Shown piece after piece: positions 1 to 6,453 of a stretch of DNA of 16,033 nucleotides. The DNA comes from a bacterium (GTDB lineage: Bacteria; Patescibacteriota; Minisyncoccia; Phycocordibacterales; GCA-002787175): NCBI GenBank assembly GCA_030689285.1, contig JAUYJM010000069.1:1-16033 (forward strand), read 5' to 3'. The first letter of the stretch is position 1, and each line of letters begins with the position of its first letter. The notes beneath the pieces are model-generated. The model had not been told where the DNA came from. It worked only from the letters and a program-made list of their open reading frames with translations, and made no database searches. Both the position numbers and the translations under genes were made by a program.

Positions 1-1
1 A

Positions 2-1099
2 CTTGCGTTAGGAATAATGTCGCTTTTGGCCAAAGCAGAAGTCGTAGTTGTGCCACAAACAGAGGTTTTGTCAATAAAGAAAACCTACACTGCTACAGGA
101 CAGGATGCTTCCGCTGAGCTTTCTTACGAGGTTCTGCCTATTTCAAAGTCTATGTCCACGAAAGTGACCGCTTCCGGGGAAAAGCAAGTGGAAAGAAAGG
201 CTTCCGGTAAAATCATTGTTTACAATGATTTTTCTTCTTCAGAACAAAAGCTTGTCGCTAACACCAGATTTGAAACACCGTCTGGGTTGATTTATCGTAT
301 AAAAGACCCTATTACTGTTCCTGGCACAAATACCGTCGGGGGACAGACAGTACCAGGAAGCATTGAAACGACAGTTTACGCGGATGTTTCTGGCGCGGCG
401 TACAATAGCAGTCTTGTTGACTTTACGATTCCAGGCTTTAAAAACGACCCCTCTGGCCGTTACGAAAAATTTTACGCTCGCTCTAAAACTGAAATGACAG
501 GAGGATTTGTGGGAATGGAAAAACTGGTGTCCGAAGAAGAGCTTCTGGCGGCCAGGCAGTCGCTCCAGTCTTCTATTGAGAAGAGTCTTTTGGCTGAAGC
601 CAAATCGCAGATTCCCGACGGTTTTATTATGTTTGACAAGGCGTACAGTATTTCTTTTTCATCAAAACCTTTAGACGATGGAGGGGAAGGTACTGCGACC
701 CTGACTGAAACGGGAGACATAAAGGTCTACCTTATAAAAAAGGTGTCTCTTGATAGGAAAATCCTGGCGGAGAGCCCGGAAATCAAGGAACCGGCGGACA
801 ACTTGACGCTTAGAGGCACTAAGGATTTGACTTTTAATCCAATAACATTGCCTGAAGGCGCGACTGGGCAATTCGTATTCGGTCTTGATGGAAGGGTTAT
901 GGCGGTATGGGTTTTCGATGAAGATGAGTTAAGAAATGACCTGGCAGGCCAATCAAAAAACAAAATGATTTCGTTGTTGCCGAGTTATCCTGTGAAATCC
1001 ATTTCCGGTTCGTTGCATCCCAGCTGGAAGAAATCATTTCCGACAGATCCTTCCAAAATATCAGTTCAAATTCGCGTTCCTGACTATGCAACGAGATGA
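2..1099 (+). CDS. Membrane-anchored extracytoplasmic protein, 5' end outside window
   Basis: The reading frame is open from base 2, so the ATG at 17 is probably internal. The first visible residues (LALGIMSLLAKAEVVVVPQ) read as the end of a transmembrane helix followed by an extracytoplasmic domain. The remaining ~355 residues are rich in beta-forming, Thr/Ser/Gly stretches (around residues 30-150) with a helical, charged segment near residues 155-200. The pattern of one membrane helix, then a KAEV-VVP-type junction and a beta-rich domain resembles CPR surface proteins sometimes annotated as baseplate J-like; that link is from memory and weak. The gene ends in TGA 25 bases before the -35 element of the ribosomal promoter, so it is the end of a separate upstream unit. 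Function unknown. Confidence 0.7.
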   Translation, partial: LALGIMSLLAKAEVVVVPQTEVLSIKKTYTATGQDASAELSYEVLPISKSMSTKVTASGEKQVERKASGKIIVYNDFSSSEQKLVANTRFETPSGLIYRIKDPITVPGTNTVGGQTVPGSIETTVYADVSGAAYNSSLVDFTIPGFKNDPSGRYEKFYARSKTEMTGGFVGMEKLVSEEELLAARQSLQSSIEKSLLAEAKSQIPDGFIMFDKAYSISFSSKPLDDGGEGTATLTETGDIKVYLIKKVSLDRKILAESPEIKEPADNLTLRGTKDLTFNPITLPEGATGQFVFGLDGRVMAVWVFDEDELRNDLAGQSKNKMISLLPSYPVKSISGSLHPSWKKSFPTDPSKISVQIRVPDYATR

Positions 1100-1123
1100 T
1101 TTTGGAATTTTTTGTGACTTATG

Positions 1124-1152
1124 TTGACTTACATTATTCCTTCTGCTATGAT
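1124..1152 (+). promoter_or_regulatory. Strong sigma-70-type promoter for the infA ribosomal block
   Basis: TTGACT at 1124-1129, a 17-base spacer, then TATGAT at 1147-1152 preceded by TGC (extended -10). Predicted transcription start is near 1159, giving an untranslated leader of about 178 nt before infA. The leader holds two simple hairpins: GGCTT/AAGCC (1215-1219 with 1231-1235) and GATTTT-CCCG-AAAATC (1271-1286). Confidence 0.75.
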
Positions 1153-1336
1153 GGTTTTACTTTCGAATATATGGATTTTTAGCAGAAGATGCTTTTGACC
1201 CGCGCCGCGCCGAAGGCTTTGGTTTTGAAGAAGCCATCAGCGTAGCGCGAGTCGGCAAGGCGAAGAAGGTGATTTTCCCGAAAATCGGCCAAGTGAATAT
1301 TCAGACGGAGACTCTATATACATAGTCAATAACAAG

Positions 1337-1558
1337 ATGAATTTGATAGCTCCAAATGCAGATGGCTTGCCGGGTGTTGTGGTAGAGGCTATGCCAAACG
1401 CTCATTTTAAAGTTAAAATGAATGACTCGGGTGAGGAAGTGCTTGCTTATTTAGCCGGTAAAATGAGAATGCATAGAATTCGTGTGGTTATAGGAGACAG
1501 GGTAAAGGTGGTCCTTGACCCGTACGGAGGAAAGGGAAGGGTAACACGAAGATTGTGA
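1337..1558 (+). CDS. infA: Translation initiation factor IF-1
   Basis: A 73-residue protein, the normal size for IF-1, covering the single OB-fold (S1-like) domain. Diagnostic stretches are GVVVEAMPNAHFKVKM near residues 13-28 and LAGKMRMHRIRVVIGDRVKV near residues 39-58. IF-1 binds the 30S A site during initiation. I chose the ATG at 1337 because no upstream in-frame ATG, GTG or TTG precedes it before the stop at 1226. No Shine-Dalgarno is visible. It is the first gene of the block and ends 3 bases before rpmJ. The N-terminal ten residues do not match the usual KEDVIE-type start. Confidence 0.96.
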   Translation: MNLIAPNADGLPGVVVEAMPNAHFKVKMNDSGEEVLAYLAGKMRMHRIRVVIGDRVKVVLDPYGGKGRVTRRL

Positions 1559-1561
1559 TTT

Positions 1562-1678
1562 ATGAAGGTCAAATCATCTGTAAAAAAAATGTGTCCGAAA
1601 TGCAAGGTAGTCAGAAGAAAGGGCTATCTTTATGTGATTTGTAGCGGAAATCCGAGACATAAGCAGAGGCAGGGGTAA
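1562..1678 (+). CDS. rpmJ: 50S ribosomal protein L36
   Basis: A 38-residue protein starting MKVKSSVKKMCPKCKVVRRK and ending HKQRQG. The zinc ribbon is intact: Cys11, Cys14, Cys27 and His33, so this is the zinc-binding (C+) form. It has one residue more than the common 37-aa version, in the CSGNPRH loop between the third and fourth ligands. It lies 3 bases after infA, in the classic infA-rpmJ-rpsM order, and is almost certainly co-transcribed. Confidence 0.97.
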   Translation: MKVKSSVKKMCPKCKVVRRKGYLYVICSGNPRHKQRQG

Positions 1679-1726
1679 AAATAGACACGCAAACTTTGCG
1701 CTTTTTTAAAATTATAATTTAAGAAA

Positions 1727-2107
1727 ATGCGTCTACTTGGTATTACAATTCCAGACGGTAAAAGAGCTGAATACGGACTCACGGCTCTTTTTGGCGTGGG
1801 ACACTCACGGGCCAAAAAAATTCTAGGCCAGGCAAAAGTTATTCCGACCAAATTTGTGAAAGAGATTACGACAGACGAAGAAAACGCGATTAGAAGGGTT
1901 ATTGAAACTTTTTCGCTGGAAGGAGACCTAAAGAGGGCAATATCGGGAAATATCAAACGGATTAAAGATATAAAAACATACAGAGGCACTCGTCATTCCA
2001 GAAATCTTCCGGTAAGAGGCCAGAGGACCAAGACAAACTCCAGAACAAGGAGGGGTAACGTAAGGAAAACCATGGGTACTGGAAGAAGAGCTGTGGATAA
2101 GAAGTAA
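1727..2107 (+). CDS. rpsM: 30S ribosomal protein S13
   Basis: A 126-residue protein of normal S13 length. It begins MRLLGITIPDGKRAEYGLTALFG, the helix-two-turn-helix start, and carries the Arg/Lys-rich tail RGQRTKTNSRTRRGNVRK that threads into the 30S head and contacts the P-site tRNA. The ATG at 1727 follows an A-rich stretch with no clear Shine-Dalgarno. rpmJ lies 48 bases upstream and rpsK 62 bases downstream, the latter across a palindromic spacer. Confidence 0.97.
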   Translation: MRLLGITIPDGKRAEYGLTALFGVGHSRAKKILGQAKVIPTKFVKEITTDEENAIRRVIETFSLEGDLKRAISGNIKRIKDIKTYRGTRHSRNLPVRGQRTKTNSRTRRGNVRKTMGTGRRAVDKK

Positions 2108-2111
2108 CCGA

Positions 2112-2157
2112 CAACCAACGACTAACAGCCGAATTGCAGGTTATAGGTCGTCGGTTG
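2112..2157 (+). repeat. Inverted repeat in the rpsM-rpsK spacer
   Basis: Arms CAACCAACGAC (2112-2122) and GTCGTCGGTTG (2147-2157) pair in 10 of 11 positions, with one A-C mismatch and a 24-base loop. No T-run follows, so this is not an intrinsic terminator. It may be a palindromic spacer element or an mRNA-processing or stability hairpin inside the operon. Confidence 0.5.
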
Positions 2158-2169
2158 CAAGCTTAAAAT

Positions 2170-2601
2170 ATGGGTAAAAAACGAATTGTAAAAAAAGGTG
2201 AGAGCGAAGAAACAGGAGGCGCAAAAACTTCTGGTGGCAAGGTTTCTCGTAAAAAAATGGAGGCAGGAATACTGCACGTTTTGGCGACATACAACAACAC
2301 CATCCTTCTTTTGACCGATATGAAGGGAAATGCCATCTGTTCCTCTTCCAGCGGTGCTTTGGGTTTTAGAGGCGCGAAGAAGGGTACGCCGTTTGCCGCC
2401 TCAAAAGTCGGCGAGACATTGGCATTGAAGGCCTCCACTTTGGGACTTAAGGAAATAGAGGTCGTGGTAAAAGGGGTCGGTTCAGGCAGGGAGTCTTCCA
2501 TACGGAGCTTTACGTCTAAAGGTTTTACGATAAGCAGAATTAAGGATGCTACCCCTATGCCTTTTAACGGCGTAAAACCGCCAAAACCCAGACGTGTTTA
2601 A
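2170..2601 (+). CDS. rpsK: 30S ribosomal protein S11
   Basis: A 143-residue protein. After a Lys/Gly-rich N-terminal extension of about 28 residues it follows the S11 fold: ILHVLATYNNTILLLTDMKG, then GALGFRGAKKGTPFAA, and the C-terminal GVGSGRESSIRSF and PMPFNGVKPPKPRR block. The last is the conserved NGxRPPKxRR-type ending that contacts 16S rRNA in the platform. Length is within the usual range. No Shine-Dalgarno precedes the ATG at 2170. It is part of the alpha-operon order rpsM-rpsK-rpsD-rpoA-rplQ. Confidence 0.97.
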   Translation: MGKKRIVKKGESEETGGAKTSGGKVSRKKMEAGILHVLATYNNTILLLTDMKGNAICSSSSGALGFRGAKKGTPFAASKVGETLALKASTLGLKEIEVVVKGVGSGRESSIRSFTSKGFTISRIKDATPMPFNGVKPPKPRRV

Positions 2602-2713
2602 GAAGCCCTCGCGCGCAGGCCTATCTTAAACGCGCTGATGATGCAGTTCGCACCATTTTTTATTTATAAATGATTATGATTCCCGCGCTAGAAACAATAC
2701 TTTTATCAATATT

Positions 2714-3319
2714 ATGTTAAGAAAACCCAAATACAAAATAGCTCGTCGGCTCGGCCCGGAAATTTTTGATAAAACCCAAACTCAGAAATTTCTTTTGAGC
2801 AGGTCAGCGCGCAAAAGCACGGGGCGTCCTAAAGCAAAGAGCGACTTCGCTCTACAGCTTTTGGAAAAGCAAAAAGTGCGTTTTGCTTACGGCATAAACG
2901 AAAGGCAGTTGAAAAAATACGTGAATGATGTTTTGAAAAGAAAGCCGAAAAATGCTCCGGAGGTGTTGTATTCGCTGTTGGAAACCCGTTTGGACAACAC
3001 GTCTTACAGGGTCGGTCTTGCTCCGACGAGGAGTTCCGCGAGGCAGTTTGCATCTCATGGGCATTTTCTTGTAAACGGAAAGAGTACCAACACACCCTCT
3101 TACAGGCTTCAGAAGGGAGACATTTTGACCATAAGAGACGGCAGTAAGCAAAAAATGATATTCAGTCAGCTGGATGAAAAACTAAAGGATGTAAAAACTC
3201 CGGATTGGATTTTGTTTGACGCTGAAAAAAAAGAAGCTACGGTCGCGGGTGTTCCAAAGCTCAATCCTTTTGAAACCATCGCTGATTTGAGCGTTGTATT
3301 GGAATTTTACAAGCGATAA
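2714..3319 (+). CDS. rpsD: 30S ribosomal protein S4
   Basis: A 201-residue protein, typical for S4. The N-terminal domain (MLRKPKYKIARRLG) has no cysteines, so it is the zinc-free (C-) form. The S4 RNA-binding domain spans about residues 90-150 (TRLDNTSYRVGLAPTRSSAR, then GHFLVNGKSTN and YRLQKGD). S4 nucleates 30S assembly and in several bacteria also represses the alpha operon by binding mRNA. The 112-base spacer before it has a GCGCG/CGCGC pairing, but I see no recognisable S4 target. The ATG at 2714 has no Shine-Dalgarno. Confidence 0.97.
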   Translation: MLRKPKYKIARRLGPEIFDKTQTQKFLLSRSARKSTGRPKAKSDFALQLLEKQKVRFAYGINERQLKKYVNDVLKRKPKNAPEVLYSLLETRLDNTSYRVGLAPTRSSARQFASHGHFLVNGKSTNTPSYRLQKGDILTIRDGSKQKMIFSQLDEKLKDVKTPDWILFDAEKKEATVAGVPKLNPFETIADLSVVLEFYKR

Positions 3320-3322
3320 CTC

Positions 3323-3351
3323 TTGCATAACCCATTTATATAGTGTATACT
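3323..3351 (+). promoter_or_regulatory. Internal promoter upstream of rpoA
   Basis: TTGCAT at 3323-3328, a 17-base spacer and TATACT at 3346-3351, directly after the rpsD stop. Predicted start is near 3358, leaving a leader of about 83 nt. It would let rpoA and the downstream genes be transcribed independently of the infA promoter. Confidence 0.55.
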
Positions 3352-3440
3352 GTTTGTTTGTGATTCAGAGTTTAAAATAGATTTGCATCGGGTTTTTCCA
3401 AAAGGTCCATTTACCCACTTTAATAAAACTACTCATAATT

Positions 3441-4424
3441 ATGTCACAATACAGCATTGTTTTGCCTTCAAAACCAAAGGTTATTCGGGAGGAAAACAAC
3501 GTCGGTGTTTATGAAATAGACGGTCTTTATCCCGGATACGGACACACTCTTGGAAATTCACTAAGAAGGATAATTCTTTCGTCGTTGCCGGGAGCCGCGA
3601 TTACAAATATAAAAATAGACGGAGTAGAACATGAATTTTCTACGATAGCGGGGATAAAGGAAGACGTGATTACTATAATTTTGAATTTGAAAAGAGTCAG
3701 AGTATCGCTCTTTTCAGACGAACCGCAGATATTAAAACTCAATGTCAAAGGTATCAAGGAAGTAACAGCCGGTGACATTGAAAAAGTGGGTCAAGTTGAA
3801 ATTTTAAATCCTGAACAACATATCGCCACGCTTACTGAAAAAACCGCTTCCCTTGACTTGGAGATGTCCGTAGAAAGGGGACTTGGGTATGTGCCTAAAG
3901 AAATTCTTCAAAAAGAGCGCGTCTCAATAGGGAGTATAACTTTAGACGCGATATTTACTCCCATAAGAAGGGTAAATTACGAAGTTGAAAATATGCGCGT
4001 GGGAAACCGCACGGACTTCAATCGTCTCAAAGTTTTCATAGAAACGGATGGAATTATTTCTCCTCGGGAAGCTCTTGAAAAATCCATCGAGATTATGATT
4101 TCCCAGCTTAAATCAATTGTAGGGTTTAAGGAGGAACGCGAAGCTGAAGAATCGGACATTCCCGTAACAGACGAAGAGACAAGCGAGAAAAAAAGCGAGA
4201 CCAAATCTCTAAAAAACATTGACTCGGAACTTTTCAAGGAGAGGATTGAAAGTCTTGGTCTATCACAGAGGACTGTAAACGCGTTGACGGCCGCTAACAT
4301 AAGAACGGTGGGCGGCCTTGCTCGAAAAAAAGAAGCGGATATACTTGATGTTGACGGGCTTGGAAGCAAAGGCATTCAGGAGATCAAGAAAAAGTTGCAG
4401 GAATACGGAATAACATTAAAATAA
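3441..4424 (+). CDS. rpoA: DNA-directed RNA polymerase subunit alpha
   Basis: A 327-residue protein, full length for bacterial alpha. The N-terminal domain (about residues 1-230) has the assembly motif GYGHTLGNSLRRIILSSLPG and the VEHEFSTIAGIKEDV stretch. A charged linker (about 230-258) leads to the C-terminal domain (about 260-327). In that domain the SQRTVNAL segment keeps the Arg (~277) and Asn (~280) that match the DNA-contacting R265 and N268 of E. coli alpha. The helix-hairpin-helix ending DVDGLGSKGIQEIKKKL is present. This implies that UP-element or activator contact is possible in this organism. No Shine-Dalgarno precedes the ATG. A palindromic spacer separates it from rplQ. Confidence 0.98.
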   Translation: MSQYSIVLPSKPKVIREENNVGVYEIDGLYPGYGHTLGNSLRRIILSSLPGAAITNIKIDGVEHEFSTIAGIKEDVITIILNLKRVRVSLFSDEPQILKLNVKGIKEVTAGDIEKVGQVEILNPEQHIATLTEKTASLDLEMSVERGLGYVPKEILQKERVSIGSITLDAIFTPIRRVNYEVENMRVGNRTDFNRLKVFIETDGIISPREALEKSIEIMISQLKSIVGFKEEREAEESDIPVTDEETSEKKSETKSLKNIDSELFKERIESLGLSQRTVNALTAANIRTVGGLARKKEADILDVDGLGSKGIQEIKKKLQEYGITLK

Positions 4425-4434
4425 CCCGAATTAA

Positions 4435-4501
4435 CGCGAATATTCCCGATGAGTACATCGGGTCTCGAATCAGACACGAATCTGAATTAGAGTAATTCGC
4501 G
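4435..4501 (+). repeat. Three-way-junction spacer element, copy 1 (rpoA-rplQ)
   Basis: The outer stem is CGCGAAT (4435-4441) with ATTCGCG (4495-4501). It encloses hairpin CCCGATG-AGTA-CATCGGG (4445-4462) and hairpin TCAGA-CACGAA-TCTGA (4470-4485). All stems are perfect. The same fold occurs after rplQ with different stem bases. Confidence 0.6.
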
Positions 4502-4528
4502 ACATAAATTCGAGATTGATTAGAGATC

Positions 4529-4879
4529 ATGCGACACGGCAATCACAACAGAAAATTCGGTTTAAAAAGGGGTAAGCGACGCGCTCTGCTCGTTTCATTG
4601 TCTTCGGCGCTTATAAAAAACGGCAAGATGACCACGACAGAGGCCAAAGCCAAAGAGGTGCGCCCTTTTACGGAAAAACTTATAACCAAAGCGAGAACTA
4701 AAAATTTGGCAAACATCCGCCTTCTTTCTTCAAGACTGAAAAGTAAAACTCTGGCTATGGCACTGGTAAATGAAATAGCGCCAAAGTTTGTAGGCAGGGC
4801 GGGCGGTTATACTCGCATAATAAAATTACCAAGAAGAAAAAGTGATGGAGCGAAGATGGCCATAATAGAGTTTGTTTAA
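4529..4879 (+). CDS. rplQ: 50S ribosomal protein L17
   Basis: A 116-residue protein of normal bacterial length. It starts MRHGNHNRKFGLKRGKRRAL, the L17 signature, and continues with the helical core (LVSLSSALIKNGKMTTTEAKAKE) and GRAGGYTRIIKLPRRKSDGAKMA at the C-terminus. L17 sits near the polypeptide exit tunnel. Its ATG at 4529 follows AGAG but no true Shine-Dalgarno. It is the last gene of the canonical alpha operon, here continued by rplM-rpsI as in many Gram-positive-like arrangements. It is flanked on both sides by the matching palindromic spacer elements. Confidence 0.97.
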   Translation: MRHGNHNRKFGLKRGKRRALLVSLSSALIKNGKMTTTEAKAKEVRPFTEKLITKARTKNLANIRLLSSRLKSKTLAMALVNEIAPKFVGRAGGYTRIIKLPRRKSDGAKMAIIEFV

Positions 4880-4880
4880 T

Positions 4881-4942
4881 CCCGAATAATCCCGAAAAGT
4901 CCGTGAGTACACGGCTCCCGAATCTGATTCGAAAAATTCGGG
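4881..4942 (+). repeat. Three-way-junction spacer element, copy 2 (rplQ-rplM)
   Basis: The outer stem is CCCGAAT (4881-4887) with ATTCGGG (4936-4942). It encloses CCGTG-AGTA-CACGG (4901-4914) and CGAAT-CTG-ATTCG (4919-4931). It has the same layout and the same AGTA loop as the copy before rplQ, with compensatory changes in the stems. An alternative local pairing of 4917-4923 with 4936-4942 is also possible. Confidence 0.6.
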
Positions 4943-4974
4943 TAGGAATTAGGGAATGATTAGGGAATAAATAT

Positions 4975-5319
4975 ATGCAACACATAATTGACGCGACAAA
5001 TAAAAAACTTGGCAGAGTGGCAAGCGAAGCCGCTGTTGTTTTGATGGGTAAAAACAACCCGAGCTTTAGACGTAACAAACTTTCCTATAATTCCGTGCTG
5101 ATTAAAAATGTTTCTAAAGCTCACATCTTGGAAAAGAAGAAAAAGGAGACATCCTATGCCAAGTACAGCGGATATCCCGGCGGGTTGCGGTATGAGACTA
5201 TGAAAAACCTGATTGCTCAAAAGGGCTACAGCTCGGTTTTTGAAAGAGCCATAAAAGGAATGATTCCGTCTAATCGTTTGCGCGGTGAAATGATGAAAAG
5301 ACTGAAGATAGAAGAATAA
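4975..5319 (+). CDS. rplM: 50S ribosomal protein L13 (short form)
   Basis: A 114-residue protein, about 25-30 residues shorter than the usual bacterial L13. Recognisable parts are IIDATNKKLGRVASEAAVVLMGK near the N-terminus, YSGYPGGLRYETMKNL in the centre (the GYPGG motif), and RAIKGMIPSNRLRGEMMKRLK at the C-terminus. The usual N-terminal extension and the C-terminal PQ-type tail are missing, a trimming I associate with reduced CPR ribosomal proteins. L13 is an early 50S assembly protein and pairs with S9 in a conserved rplM-rpsI unit. AGGG lies 9 bases before the ATG and may act as a weak ribosome binding site. Confidence 0.96.
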   Translation: MQHIIDATNKKLGRVASEAAVVLMGKNNPSFRRNKLSYNSVLIKNVSKAHILEKKKKETSYAKYSGYPGGLRYETMKNLIAQKGYSSVFERAIKGMIPSNRLRGEMMKRLKIEE

Positions 5320-5363
5320 ATATCGGATTTTTAATTATCTTTTAACTGAATTTGAAATTTTTT

Positions 5364-5765
5364 ATGGAAAAAGAGTCAAGATACATAGAGTCGGTAGGGA
5401 GAAGGAAAACGGCTGTAGCCAGAGCTCGGCTTTTTCCTGCTTCAAAAAACTCTTGGACAATAAATGACCGTGAACTCACGGATTACTTCAAGACCGACTA
5501 TTTGCGGAAGACAGCGTCAGATTCTCTACATTTGGTCAAGACAGACAAAAAGTTTAAGATTAGCATCAAAGTTTACGGTGGCGGAATGTCAGGGCAGGCC
5601 GAAGCTGTGAGGCATGCAGTGGCTAGGGCTCTTTTGAAGAGTAATATAGACTTGAGGAAAAAGCTGAAAAAGGCGGGATTTTTGAAAAGAGACCCGAGAA
5701 GCAAAGAACGACGCAAGTTCGGATTGAAAAAAGCTCGAAAAGCTCCGCAGTGGTCTAAGAGGTAA
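5364..5765 (+). CDS. rpsI: 30S ribosomal protein S9
   Basis: A 133-residue protein. It has the S9 core YIESVGRRKTAVARARLF at the start, KVYGGGMSGQAEAVRHAVARAL in the middle, and the basic tail RDPRSKERRKFGLKKARKAPQWSKR that reaches the P-site tRNA. The final Lys-Arg is conserved in the family. I start it at the ATG at 5364 rather than the in-frame TTG at 5352, because the TTG would add only MKFF, which is not part of the family. No Shine-Dalgarno is present. It ends the ribosomal block; grpE follows after 67 bases. Confidence 0.97.
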   Translation: MEKESRYIESVGRRKTAVARARLFPASKNSWTINDRELTDYFKTDYLRKTASDSLHLVKTDKKFKISIKVYGGGMSGQAEAVRHAVARALLKSNIDLRKKLKKAGFLKRDPRSKERRKFGLKKARKAPQWSKR

Positions 5766-5776
5766 ACAACCACCGC

Positions 5777-5829
5777 TAATTCACCTAATTTCTTCTTCGA
5801 CAAGCTCAGAACAAGATAATTCACCTAAT
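5777..5829 (+). repeat. Direct repeat and CTTCGACAAGCTCAG word between rpsI and grpE
   Basis: The 13-mer TAATTCACCTAAT occurs at 5777-5789 and again at 5817-5829 (period 40). Between the copies, at 5795-5809, lies CTTCGACAAGCTCAG, whose reverse complement CTGAGCTTGTCGAAG is a word I remember as a common dispersed intergenic repeat in many bacteria. No promoter or terminator is evident. Confidence 0.5.
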
Positions 5830-5832
5830 AAA

Positions 5833-6420
5833 ATGCTCGATGAACATAATCCTAAACAACAAGACAACGAGGATGATATAAAAATTGAATCTGATGACAC
5901 GTTGGATGACTCTGTCATTGCAGAAGAGCATTTAGGCGACGCGGTAAAAAAACTTCGTGAAAAATTGAAAATCTGCGCGAAGGAAAGGCAAGAGTATCTC
6001 ACTGGTTGGCAGAAGGATAAAGCCGATTTCATAAATGCCAGAAAGCGCGACGAGGAAGACAGAAAAAATTTCATTAAATTCGCGGCAGGAGGTGTTATTG
6101 AGGATGTCATTCCCGTGCTAGACAGTTTTGATATGGCGATGGGAAACAGGGAAATGTGGGAAAAGACGGATGAAAATTGGAGGAAGGGAATAGAATCAAT
6201 TAGAAACCAACTTTTGTCCATCCTTAAATCTCGCGGCTTGTCCGAAATAGAGCCTAAAAGCGGGGACGGATTTAACGCGGGGCTTCACGAAACCGTCAAT
6301 TCTGAAAAAACGGAAGATAAGCAAAAAGACCACAAGATTTCAACCCTTCATCAAAGGGGTTACGAGCTTTACGGCAAGGTGCTGCGCCCGGCGAAAGTTT
6401 CCATCTATATCGCCGAATGA
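5833..6420 (+). CDS. grpE: GrpE, nucleotide exchange factor for DnaK
   Basis: A 195-residue protein of normal GrpE length. An acidic, disordered N-terminus (about residues 1-35) is followed by a long coiled coil (about 36-90, including the QKDKADFINARKRDEEDRKNF stretch, here split by the conserved DF-N-RKR pattern). The C-terminal beta domain carries GDGFNAGLHETV and LHQRGYELYGKVLRPAKVSI, matching the family LHEAV and GY-L-RVLRPA-V motifs. GrpE releases ADP from DnaK during chaperone cycling in the cytoplasm. No dnaK or dnaJ is adjacent; instead it follows rpsI and precedes a helicase by 33 bases. No Shine-Dalgarno precedes the ATG. Confidence 0.95.
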   Translation: MLDEHNPKQQDNEDDIKIESDDTLDDSVIAEEHLGDAVKKLREKLKICAKERQEYLTGWQKDKADFINARKRDEEDRKNFIKFAAGGVIEDVIPVLDSFDMAMGNREMWEKTDENWRKGIESIRNQLLSILKSRGLSEIEPKSGDGFNAGLHETVNSEKTEDKQKDHKISTLHQRGYELYGKVLRPAKVSIYIAE

Positions 6421-6438
6421 AAATCAACTTTTTTGACA

Positions 6439-6447
6439 TGATATAAT
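6439..6447 (+). promoter_or_regulatory. Extended -10 promoter placed for a leaderless helicase mRNA
   Basis: TGA at 6439-6441 runs directly into a perfect TATAAT (6442-6447). Six bases separate it from the ATG at 6454, so the expected transcription start falls on the start codon. There is no -35 at the right distance; the TTGACA at 6433-6438 is far too close to serve. Confidence 0.5.
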
Positions 6448-6453
6448 CCATCT

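Noticed and set aside
1152..1326. Open frame across the infA leader (reads GFGFEEAISVARVGKAKKV)
   Set aside because: No start codon and no recognisable homologue; it lies downstream of a strong promoter in a hairpin-containing leader, so I treat it as untranslated.
2602..2713. Promoter or S4-binding site before rpsD
   Set aside because: No -35/-10 pair with good spacing and no convincing pseudoknot; only a short GCGCG/CGCGC pairing.
5352..5363. TTG start giving S9 four extra residues
   Set aside because: The ATG at 5364 matches the family N-terminus; MKFF adds nothing conserved.
6433..6438. TTGACA as -35 of the helicase gene
   Set aside because: Only 3 bases separate it from TATAAT, far from the 16-18 needed.
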